23,266 bases of DNA from an uncultured Bacteroidales bacterium (GTDB lineage: Bacteria; Bacteroidota; Bacteroidia; Bacteroidales; WCHB1-69): NCBI GenBank assembly GCA_937892025.1, contig CALAVA010000358.1:1-23266 (forward strand). The letters are read 5' to 3'. Each line of letters begins with the position of its first letter. Within the stretch, counting starts at the first letter, position 1. A model generated the notes under the pieces. It searched no databases. It was not told the origin of the DNA and saw only the letters and a program-made list of their open reading frames with translations. Shown here in pieces: positions 15,275-21,485 of the stretch. Both the position numbers and the translations under genes were made by a program.

Positions 15275-15500
15275 AGTCATCTCACACTTTAAGTTCACAA
15301 AGGGATAAGGAACCTCTCTTGTTGGCTGGAATGGTAACTCACACTTCGGTGTTCGGATGCCAAAAATTACCTCAGAAAGACAAGAATAAAAGCCTGAAAA
15401 TCACGGAGTTAAAGTAAGTCAATAGGCTGTGCTTCCCAAAAAGCACTAAAGTGCTTGCCCCAAAGAACCCGACAGTTTTAACTGTGGGAGTAGTCTGAGC
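15275..15500 (+). ncRNA. structured RNA resembling HEARO / IscB omega-RNA, without a protein partner
   Basis: No long frame crosses this stretch, which is far more structured and GC-richer than its surroundings. Visible pairings: TCTTGT (15317-15322) with ACAAGA (15380-15385); TGGC (15323-15326) with GCCA (15359-15362); ACAC-TTCG-GTGT hairpin (15341-15352); GGTAA (15333-15337) with TTACC (15367-15371), crossing the previous stem as a pseudoknot; AGCCT (15391) with AGGCT (15424); GGGA (15302) with TCCC (15434); hairpins AAGCAC/GTGCTT (15441-15456) and CCC-ACAGT/ACTGT-GGG (15468-15488). The order and wording (GTTCACAAAGGGATAAGG; CTCACACTTCGGTGTTCGGA; GCTGTGCTTCCC) recall the HEARO / IscB guide RNA, from memory and unchecked. 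In that family the guide is the 5' end, here about 15275-15290. No iscB is nearby. A structured RNA is well supported; the family is tentative. Confidence 0.6.
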
Positions 15501-15516
15501 AACTAAATATATAGTG

Positions 15517-15545
15517 AAAGCCACCAAAACGGTGGCTTTTTATTT
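15517..15545 (+). terminator. Rho-independent terminator of the structured RNA
   Basis: AAAGCCACC, AAAAC loop, GGTGGCTTTTTATTTG: a perfect 9-base stem followed by T-runs, 29 bases after the end of the folded core. With the promoter at 15239-15270 it makes the RNA an independent transcript of about 265 bases. Confidence 0.85.
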
Positions 15546-15552
15546 GTTTTAT

Positions 15553-15562
15553 ACTATTTATA
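15553..15562 (+). promoter_or_regulatory. possible promoter box ACTATTTATA
   Basis: ACTATTTATA lies 23 bases before the ATG at 15585, identical to the box at 79-88 and one base different from the minus-strand box at 8819-8828. A new transcript is expected here because a terminator lies just upstream. No matching TTTG element is at the usual distance. Confidence 0.3.
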
Positions 15563-15584
15563 TGTGAATAAAAATGGCTACACT

Positions 15585-15833
15585 ATGTCAAAAAAAGTAA
15601 TAATAAGTGAAGAAATGATGAATGCTATTGTTGTTAATCAAATACTTGAAGAAAACAACATTAGCAAATCAGACATTGTTTCAGCAGTAAAGGATGCCCT
15701 CAAAAACGACAGCAGCATTAAGCGTGATATGGAAAAAAAAGTGAGGGAACTTGTTGCTTCTTCTGTTAATACTTTATTCAGAACATTATGGCAACGCCGT
15801 AATTTTTACGAAGATGAAATAAAAAGGGGATAA
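15585..15833 (+). CDS. small helical protein, unknown
   Basis: An 82-residue protein starting MSKKVIISEEMMNAIVVNQILEENNISKSDI. The frame opens earlier at a GTG (15564), but the ATG at 15585 gives the 'KKVIISEE' start typical of related phage proteins (compare MEKIFKVSDLKRLI at 17140), and the GTG would sit against the ACTATTTATA box. The rest is helical and ends TLFRTLWQRRNFYEDEIKRG. It is followed after 2 bases by the 360-residue gene and begins a four-gene run of unknown proteins. No known domain; possibly a structural or DNA-binding subunit. Confidence 0.65.
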   Translation: MSKKVIISEEMMNAIVVNQILEENNISKSDIVSAVKDALKNDSSIKRDMEKKVRELVASSVNTLFRTLWQRRNFYEDEIKRG

Positions 15834-15835
15834 TT

Positions 15836-16918
15836 ATGAATGAGCCAAAGATGACACGATACGCTTTCATTGAACATATGAAAGATTATATGAAGAAATT
15901 GTTAAAAGAGCCATTAAAAGCTGATACTGACGATTTCTTGCACGGCTTTGGTATTGACGCACCTTCGGCATTAAAAATGTTGTTGAAAAAATCAGACCCT
16001 AATGATGAATACAGCGCAATTGTCATAAGAAGCAAAAGAATAAAAGATAACGGATATGATGACAATGGAAAACGTAACAAAGATACTTTTGAAGTAAAAT
16101 ACAAAATACCAAGAAAAGATTTTAAGAAAAAATTGAGAAACTTATATATCAATTTATTTGAACAAAATTTTGCTTCCACAAACACATTAGAAGAAGGTGC
16201 ATGGGGATATGATATATTAGACAATGATTCTGCATTGGATTATCAATCTGAATTTGCAGGAATTTCACTAAACGTGTTATGCTCTAATGTATATAATGCA
16301 ATGTCAGCACAATTTAACGAACCACAAAGTTTATGGGCACACCTTGGCGTTTTAGTTGACTTCCTTAAAAAATACAAGGATGACGAAATACAATTTAACG
16401 ATAAATACTCATATGCAGTAGAATTGGCAAAAAACGCAGCAAGAGCATTATTCCATAATGAAGATTTTACTTCTTCTTGGTCTGACCCTAAGAAAATAAA
16501 ATCAAGTTTGAAAAAAGTATTAAAAGATGTTTCATTATTGGAATACCAAAAAGACGTGATGAATATCGCTAATAATCAAGGAATACGCCCAACAGAATAT
16601 AGCCAAATAAATGAAGATGGCGAATGTGGTGCTATTGAAGGAGGAACAACGGCAGGAATGGGCGGTGCTACAAACTCAGAAAGTAGCGGTCAATACACAA
16701 CACCATTTAAAGCAAAAAAAGGAAAAAGTGATGTAATAAGAAAAAACACAATTTACATTACAGAAGAACAGGCAGAATATATAAAAGAAGCAACTGCAAC
16801 AAGCAATGCCGGAAATTACCAATATGATGTTCCTATGGGCGGAGATGAAGATTTTTATGAAGAAGCAATGGACCATCAAGATATAATGAAAAAAAGTTTT
16901 AAAGGGCATAAAAAATGA
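15836..16918 (+). CDS. hypothetical phage protein with Gly/Ser-rich linker, possibly virion or assembly
   Basis: A 360-residue protein. Residues 1-255 are mostly helical and charged, with aromatic patches (YAFIEHMKDYMKKLL; LNVLCSNVYNAMSAQFNEPQSLWAHLGVLVDFLKKYK). About 262-290 is a Gly/Ser/Thr-rich flexible segment (EGGTTAGMGGATNSESSGQYTTPF). Then comes a basic stretch and a motif resembling 'ITEEQAEYIKEAT', with an acidic C-terminus ending KSFKGHKK. Similar Gly/Ser linkers followed by ITE/ISE motifs occur in structural proteins of large Bacteroidota phages (general recognition). A good AAAAGGGGA ribosome-binding-like sequence precedes the ATG. Its stop overlaps the next start (ATGA), so the two are translationally coupled. 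Confidence 0.65.
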   Translation: MNEPKMTRYAFIEHMKDYMKKLLKEPLKADTDDFLHGFGIDAPSALKMLLKKSDPNDEYSAIVIRSKRIKDNGYDDNGKRNKDTFEVKYKIPRKDFKKKLRNLYINLFEQNFASTNTLEEGAWGYDILDNDSALDYQSEFAGISLNVLCSNVYNAMSAQFNEPQSLWAHLGVLVDFLKKYKDDEIQFNDKYSYAVELAKNAARALFHNEDFTSSWSDPKKIKSSLKKVLKDVSLLEYQKDVMNIANNQGIRPTEYSQINEDGECGAIEGGTTAGMGGATNSESSGQYTTPFKAKKGKSDVIRKNTIYITEEQAEYIKEATATSNAGNYQYDVPMGGDEDFYEEAMDHQDIMKKSFKGHKK

Positions 16919-17112
16919 ATTCATCTTTAGACAGATATAATAACGGTTTCGACCCACAAGCAATTAAGGATATCAATTCTTTAAATGAAAAGATAAAAAA
17001 AGAAAAGAATCCAGAAGAACTGACAAAACTATTAATGCAAAGAATGTGCCGTGGATTTGATATCAATGCCGGTGTTATTGGACGTGTAAGAGGTGGATAT
17101 TACCCATATTAA
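16915..17112 (+). CDS. small unknown protein, 65 residues
   Basis: Starts on the ATGA overlap with the preceding gene. The sequence has a helical charged middle (IKDINSLNEKIKKEKNPEELTKLLMQRMCRGFD) and a glycine/tyrosine-rich end (GVIGRVRGGYYPY). Coupling to the 360-residue gene suggests the two act together, for example as a small subunit or clamp of the same structure. No family is recognised. Confidence 0.65.
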   Translation: MNSSLDRYNNGFDPQAIKDINSLNEKIKKEKNPEELTKLLMQRMCRGFDINAGVIGRVRGGYYPY

Positions 17113-17139
17113 GAAATAAAAGCAATAATAAAATATAAA

Positions 17140-18405
17140 ATGGAAAAGATATTTAAAGTGAGCGATTTAAAAAGGCTTATTGCGGAAAGTTCAAAAGAAT
17201 TCAAGCCAGTTCTCGGCCCGAATGTTGAAAAAGATAATAAGTCCATTAACGACAAGGCTTACAGCGATGCTAAAAAAAGAGCAAAAAACTATGATGGTGG
17301 CCTTGAAAACACGGGAGTAAGCCGTGCAAAATACGAGAAAATAGACACAAATGGTACTACTCTAGACTATAATCCTGAAAACATTTCCAACGAAAAGAAA
17401 AAAGAAATAGAAGCCCAAGCACTTGGATATACTTCTTCATTGGAAAAAAACAATGGAATCAGTAAGTCAGGTGATTTCTCAGACAACAAAAACATTTTCA
17501 ATGGTATCAAAAATGCAGGTAAAGAAATGCATAAAAATTCCAAAGAAAAGAAAAAATCAGGTCTTGAAGGAAGAGAATGGGATGATAAAATCTTTGATAA
17601 AGAGGAAATGTATGAAAGTAAAGAAGGCTTTGATATGAAGCAAATGATTAATAGAATGAGAATCATTCAAGAAAATTTCGATGGCTCACTTGATGATTTC
17701 TATAAAGAAGAAGATGACAAAGGTGAATATGGAGAGCCAGGAATGGTTAAAGAATATGATATATGGTGGAATAACAGCGTTGAAAACTTTGAAAAAGAAG
17801 CCAGTGAAAAAGGTATGTCTTTAGAAGACTATTTAAAGTATTGGTGGAATGAAATTAGTTGTGAATCTCTTCCTTTTATGTGGCAAATACTTGGAAGTGG
17901 ATATAGCTATCACGGAAAAGAAATAACAAGAGTTGGCAATGTAGTATTTAAAGATATCTACGGGCAACTTACGATTTATGAATCAGCGCCAGGAGAAAAT
18001 GAATACAATGATGATTTTATGCAACGTGTTGACAATGCGCAATTAGGAACAAAAGCGCAAGGATTAATGGAACACAAAAACATTAAGACAATTTATTTCA
18101 AAAAAACAGAATTCTTAACCGAAGGTCATATGTTCTCAAAGATACCTGATGAATTTAAAAACGAAGGTGAACAATTCAAAATGAAAGACAAAACAGGCAA
18201 CACATATTTAGTCGAATGGAGAAACAATAAAGGCGTTATTATAGGACATAACAACTGCCAAGGGTTTAACGACACTCTCAACAGGATGAAAAATCTATAC
18301 GAATACAAATCAGAAGACACAAAAACAACAAGCAAACAACGCATTAATGAAGCCGAATATGGATTTAAATCCACATTGTGCCATTCAAGAAAAATAAAAA
18401 ATTAA
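17140..18405 (+). CDS. hypothetical 421-residue phage protein
   Basis: Begins MEKIFKVSDLKRLIAESSKEF, an N-terminal helix typical of several structural or accessory proteins of large phages. Residues 30-150 are low-complexity, charged and probably disordered (NDKAYSDAKKRAKNYDGG; KEKKKSGLEGREW). Residues about 165-290 form an acidic, Trp-rich domain (EYDIWWNNSVENFEKEASEKG; WWNEISCESLPFMWQILGSGYSY). The C-terminal domain, about 320-400, has beta segments with the pattern TYLVEWRNNKGVIIGHNNCQGFNDTLNRMKNLYEYK. No catalytic motif is visible. It closes the run of unknown genes from 15585 and is likely a virion, inner-head or assembly protein; that is inferred from context only. Confidence 0.65.
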   Translation: MEKIFKVSDLKRLIAESSKEFKPVLGPNVEKDNKSINDKAYSDAKKRAKNYDGGLENTGVSRAKYEKIDTNGTTLDYNPENISNEKKKEIEAQALGYTSSLEKNNGISKSGDFSDNKNIFNGIKNAGKEMHKNSKEKKKSGLEGREWDDKIFDKEEMYESKEGFDMKQMINRMRIIQENFDGSLDDFYKEEDDKGEYGEPGMVKEYDIWWNNSVENFEKEASEKGMSLEDYLKYWWNEISCESLPFMWQILGSGYSYHGKEITRVGNVVFKDIYGQLTIYESAPGENEYNDDFMQRVDNAQLGTKAQGLMEHKNIKTIYFKKTEFLTEGHMFSKIPDEFKNEGEQFKMKDKTGNTYLVEWRNNKGVIIGHNNCQGFNDTLNRMKNLYEYKSEDTKTTSKQRINEAEYGFKSTLCHSRKIKN

Positions 18406-18418
18406 TAAGGTATAAAAA

Positions 18419-19105
18419 ATGGAAAACAAAAAAAACAATGTGGAAACCACAATTTCATGGATTGAAAGACTATTCAATTTCATAAAAAAAGCAGGAATGC
18501 AAAACATTTTAATAACAATAATGGTTTTATTTCTTGTTGTAGTTGCAGGTCAAGCAGTTTTTAATCCTGAAAGTATTGTAAAAAGATTTGAAAGAATTGT
18601 TAATGAACGACACACAGAATCTGTTATCAAAAGATTAAACAACGAACCAACAATTAGGCAAAACTTAATATCATTAAAGGCAGAATTAAATGCTGATAGG
18701 GCTTACATACTTGAAACACATAACGGAGGCTCTAATCTTGCAGGTTTACCATTCTTATATGTTGACCTTACATATGCAGAGCCAAAATCAGCATATCAAT
18801 GGCTGGAAAATGAGTACAAAAACGTCAGACTTTCAAGATACCCATGGGCAACTGAACTATATCAAAATAGTTTCTACGCAGAGCCTGTTGAATATCTTGA
18901 AACATTGGACCCCGAATTATATTATAGGCTTAAAAATGAAAATGTTGTTTACATGGCAGCAATTATGATGTACGGTACATATAATCCTTCTGGAGTAATT
19001 GGTGTCGTTTATACATCAGAAGACAAAGTACCGCCAAAAGACGAAATACGAAAAACACTATTTAAATATTGCTCGTCTTTCTCAATATTATTCAATAATG
19101 AATAA
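18419..19105 (+). CDS. membrane-anchored GAF-like domain protein
   Basis: A 228-residue protein. A charged N-terminus is followed by one transmembrane helix (about 28-48, NILITIMVLFLVVVAGQAVF), a helical linker (50-90), and a GAF/PAS-like sensor fold (about 80-228) with NADRAYILETHNGGSNLAGLPFLYVDLTY, the typical central part, and IGVVYTSEDKVPP near the end. GAF-like domains bind small molecules or other proteins. The single N-terminal helix would place this one on the inner membrane with the domain probably in the cytoplasm. A role in sensing host state, lysis timing or superinfection is possible but unproven. It follows the previous gene by 13 bases and ends before the palindrome at 19162, which has a long T-tract and probably terminates it. 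Confidence 0.65.
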   Translation: MENKKNNVETTISWIERLFNFIKKAGMQNILITIMVLFLVVVAGQAVFNPESIVKRFERIVNERHTESVIKRLNNEPTIRQNLISLKAELNADRAYILETHNGGSNLAGLPFLYVDLTYAEPKSAYQWLENEYKNVRLSRYPWATELYQNSFYAEPVEYLETLDPELYYRLKNENVVYMAAIMMYGTYNPSGVIGVVYTSEDKVPPKDEIRKTLFKYCSSFSILFNNE

Positions 19106-19151
19106 AAATTAAGAAAAAAAAGAGCCTAAAATACTATTACAATTAGCCGGA

Positions 19152-19262
19152 CTGACATACACCCACGAATGAATTCGTGGGGTTCTTTTTTTTTATTAAG
19201 AACACGTAAACACAATGTTAAAGCAATTCATCCCACAGCTAAAGCAGTGTGCTTTCTTGCGC
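19152..19262 (+). repeat. IS200/IS605-like palindromic repeat, copy 1 (blocks A and B), also a terminator
   Basis: Block A (19152-19202) has a perfect inverted repeat CCCACGAAT-GA-ATTCGTGGG at 19162-19181, then a long T-tract and ATTAAGAA. Block B (19211-19262) has AATGTTAAAGCAATTCATCC, an imperfect hairpin with TAAA loop (CCCACAGCTAAAGCAGTGTG) and CTTTCTTGC. Both blocks recur at 20432-20482 and 20549-20600. 'Palindrome, ATTCATCCCAC..TAAA..GTGGG, CTTTCTTGC' is typical of IS200/IS605 ends and the omega-RNA region of TnpB elements (memory, unchecked). No transposase is present. Block A should also stop transcription from the GAF-like gene. Confidence 0.65.
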
Positions 19263-19287
19263 GTTAATCGTAAAATCCGTCTTTTTT

Positions 19288-19319
19288 ATTGACCTTACTG
19301 CATAAATTTATTATATTTA
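19288..19319 (+). promoter_or_regulatory. promoter for the 19337 operon
   Basis: ATTG at 19288-19291, 20 bases, TATATTTA at 19312-19319. Read as an E. coli-type promoter it is also good: TTGACC, 17 bases, TATATT. It starts between repeat copy 1 and the three-gene cassette and rules out the TTG at 19289 as a start codon. Confidence 0.65.
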
Positions 19320-19336
19320 CTAAAAAAAAACAAATA

Positions 19337-19795
19337 ATGGATATTAAAGATAGAATCAAAAAAATATCAAGATATTTCAGAGGTATGCAAATAACATCAA
19401 CTGACGATGGCTCACAAATTATATATGTCGTTGTTTCATTTCCTCATGGATGGATTATTGACGAAGATTTAGAGAAAAAATTTGAAGTTACCATTGGTCA
19501 AGGAACTAATATGGACGAATATTATTTTTGCACTGATATAGATACTGGCGAGCAAGTTATATTTGATGCAATTGATTATAACATTGAAAGAATGAAAGAA
19601 GCCATAGAAAGGGCCCAGTTGCTTTCAAAAAAGACAGGAGAACTCAAGGCGTTATTTGAAGATGAAAACGTCTCTATTGAAGAATTAAGGACCTTAACGT
19701 TTAATTATGATAAAGCAGGTATAGAGCCAATAATTATATCAAAACAAGAAGATGATAAAAATAAAAAAAAAGAAAACGAAATAAGTAATGAGTAA
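19337..19795 (+). CDS. hypothetical protein, 152 residues
   Basis: Starts MDIKDRIKKISRYFRGMQITSTDDGSQIIYVVVSFPHGWIID. Residues 1-100 look like a small alpha/beta domain (FEVTIGQGTNMDEYYFCTDIDTGEQVIFDAIDY); 95-115 is a helix (NIERMKEAIERAQLLSKKTG); and the C-terminus is a charged Lys/Glu tail. The frame extends up to a TTG at 19289, but that lies on the promoter, so the ATG at 19337 is used. Its end overlaps the next gene by 8 bases. No known family or motif; perhaps a phage assembly or virion protein. Confidence 0.65.
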   Translation: MDIKDRIKKISRYFRGMQITSTDDGSQIIYVVVSFPHGWIIDEDLEKKFEVTIGQGTNMDEYYFCTDIDTGEQVIFDAIDYNIERMKEAIERAQLLSKKTGELKALFEDENVSIEELRTLTFNYDKAGIEPIIISKQEDDKNKKKENEISNE

Positions 19796-20198
19796 TTGGA
19801 TTATTATATTTCTGTATTGTATAGTCGCTTACGGGTTCTCAAATATGATGGTATTCGGTAGCGGCCCATTCAGAATTTTTGAACACATAAGAAATATTTC
19901 CGAAAGAATTTCAGAACATTTTGGCTCATTGTTCAAATGTATGATGTGCTTTCCTGCAAACCTCGGTTGGGTTCTAAGCATTATTGATTGGTTTTTAATT
20001 AAAAGTGTAGCATTTACACCATTTAATATTTTACTGACTGGTACTGGTTTATGGTGGCTTGCTCTAATTCTTGACTGCTTCTTTACTTCAGGAATTGTTT
20101 GGCTAATACACAATTTTGAAAGTTTCTTTGAAAATTTAGGACAAGGAAACCAAATGCAAGAAATTGACAATGATAATGACACAATAGAAATACATTAA
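19788..20198 (+). CDS. DUF1360-like small membrane protein
   Basis: A 136-residue protein with about three hydrophobic segments (about 3-23, 57-75 and 78-105) and a cytoplasmic acidic tail (DNDNDTIEIH). Between the first two is SEHFGSLFKCMMCFPANLGW, with a CxxC pair (Cys51, Cys54), resembling the 'C..C..FW' core of DUF1360 membrane proteins. That family has no established function; in Bacillus it includes a sporulation protein, and it recurs in phages. The CxxC could bind a metal or form a disulfide. It overlaps the previous gene and is followed after 1 base by the next. Role unknown. Confidence 0.65.
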   Translation: MSNWIIIFLYCIVAYGFSNMMVFGSGPFRIFEHIRNISERISEHFGSLFKCMMCFPANLGWVLSIIDWFLIKSVAFTPFNILLTGTGLWWLALILDCFFTSGIVWLIHNFESFFENLGQGNQMQEIDNDNDTIEIH

Positions 20199-20199
20199 T

Positions 20200-20424
20200 A
20201 TGAATTTTTTAACACAAAAAGAGTTAAACGGGTTAAAAGGCGATTTGAAAGCAAGCGAAATTGCAATAAATGCAGATAAAGAAATCTTTCAAAAAAAATT
20301 AATGGAACAATACGGAAAAGAAATGAAATCAGTGTTTGAGCAACAAACAATTAAAAAAGAACAAAAAAACACAGAAAAAGAAAAAAAGAAAACTTGTTGG
20401 ATTAAAAATCTATTTTCATTATAA
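20200..20424 (+). CDS. small charged helical protein, 74 residues
   Basis: Starts MNFLTQKELNGLKGDLKASEIAINADKEIFQ. It is a continuous charged helix rich in Lys, Glu and Gln, with a C-terminus KKTCWIKNLFSL that is hydrophobic and could touch the membrane or a partner. It comes one base after the DUF1360-like gene, so the two probably act together. Unknown family. It ends 8 bases before repeat copy 2. Confidence 0.6.
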   Translation: MNFLTQKELNGLKGDLKASEIAINADKEIFQKKLMEQYGKEMKSVFEQQTIKKEQKNTEKEKKKTCWIKNLFSL

Positions 20425-20431
20425 AAATAAA

Positions 20432-20600
20432 GGCTGACATACTCCCACGAATGAATTCGTTGGGCTCTTTTTTTATTAAGAATATGTATTTGTTAATAAG
20501 TTATACCTATTAGCCACACTTGATACATCAAGTGGCGTTGTCAGCAACGCAATGTTAAAGCAATTCATCCAACAGCTAAAGCAGATGGCTTTCTTGCACT
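20432..20600 (+). repeat. IS200/IS605-like palindromic repeat, copy 2, with extra hairpins
   Basis: Block A (20432-20482) repeats CTGACAT-ACTCCCACGAATGAATTCGT..GGG with one bulged base, then CTCTTTTTTTATTAAGAA. Between the blocks are two perfect hairpins missing from copy 1: CACTTGA-TACA-TCAAGTG (20517-20534) and GCGTTG-TCAG-CAACGC (20535-20550). Block B (20549-20600) repeats CGCAATGTTAAAGCAATTCATCC..AACAGCTAAAGCAG..CTTTCTTGC almost base for base. The chain of stem-loops before block B is what the RNA-coding 3' end of a TnpB element looks like. It fills most of the gap between 20425 and 20602, and block A is a likely terminator for both neighbouring transcripts. Confidence 0.65.
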
Positions 20601-20602
20601 AA

Positions 20603-21484
20603 TTAGCAATACATTTTATTAGTATCCGTACAATATACAGGCTTACCCGTTATTTCATATATCTTCCTTGCTTGAAAATCATCACTTTCAACAAACAAAA
20701 GTTTATCTTCTGAATTTTTATACATGTAAGATTTATATTCATATGGCGAAACCACTCTATCTTCATATTCTTCAGAATTATACATTATAATATTTGGATT
20801 GTCTATTCCAATATTATGCAATGATTCAACCGTTATATCATAATATTTCCTTAACCTATATGTACATATTGTTATAGGTACTTGTGTTGACGGAATAAAT
20901 AATGGAGTTGGATTCTTTATATATTCAACATAACTTTGTGTATCTCTCTCATCTGGCGGTTCAACAAAAATAACGCCATCCAAATCATATATAACTTTAT
21001 CTTGGTAATGATGATGGAGTATATTCCATTCATACAGAACAATATTTTTTATAAACCCATCATTATTTCTAACATCCCTTAAATACAAATCAGGAAAATA
21101 TTTTCCGCATTTACCCTCAAGATAAACAGCCATAAAAACAAATTCATATACTTCATTGAATTGTTCTAACTTATTTTTCGTTTCCAATAAAGAATATCCG
21201 TCAAAGCATGTATCTTCAACAACAAGTATTCGTTTTTTTTCTGTATTTGGTAAATTTAAAAGTCTTTTTCCGTGATTAGAAAACGCATCCATTTGATATT
21301 CCAAAAATTCATTCAAAGAGCATAATCCAACATTCAAATATTGTGATATTATACCAGCAGGAAGCATACCACTTCTAGGAACACCAATAACGCCACAAAA
21401 AGCACCTTTTTTGGCGTTTTCTTGTATTTTGTATATGTTACACCTAATATCATTTACCAAATCAATATAAGTCACGTAAAGCAT
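20603..21484 (-). CDS. phosphoribosyltransferase-HAD phosphatase fusion
   Basis: A 293-residue two-domain protein. The N-terminal half (1-150) is a type I PRTase: GVPRSGMLPA (34-43) and the PRPP loop LVVEDTCFDGYSLL (87-100), with the acidic pair followed by a Gly. The C-terminal half (160-293) is HAD-like: motif I YDLDGVIF (Asp167, Asp169), motif II ICTYRLRKY (Thr208) and an acidic motif VESDDFQA (266-269). PRTases join a base to PRPP or break nucleotides down; HAD enzymes remove phosphate. One protein could thus process a nucleotide in two steps. I recall similar PRTase-HAD fusions in phages and bacterial glycan loci. It follows the AT-hook gene by 1 base on the minus strand. Confidence 0.8.
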   Translation of the reverse strand: MLYVTYIDLVNDIRCNIYKIQENAKKGAFCGVIGVPRSGMLPAGIISQYLNVGLCSLNEFLEYQMDAFSNHGKRLLNLPNTEKKRILVVEDTCFDGYSLLETKNKLEQFNEVYEFVFMAVYLEGKCGKYFPDLYLRDVRNNDGFIKNIVLYEWNILHHHYQDKVIYDLDGVIFVEPPDERDTQSYVEYIKNPTPLFIPSTQVPITICTYRLRKYYDITVESLHNIGIDNPNIIMYNSEEYEDRVVSPYEYKSYMYKNSEDKLLFVESDDFQARKIYEITGKPVYCTDTNKMYC

Positions 21485-21485
21485 A

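Noticed and set aside
15275..15541. The structured RNA as a tmRNA, RNase P RNA, SRP RNA, riboswitch or group I/II intron.
   Set aside because: No tRNA-like ends or tag frame, no RNase P or SRP signature motifs, no intron core or split gene around it, and it ends in its own terminator before the next gene rather than controlling it.
19289..19336. TTG start extending the 152-residue protein by 16 residues.
   Set aside because: TTGACC here is the upstream promoter element of a 17/20-base spaced promoter; the ATG at 19337 follows at a sensible distance.
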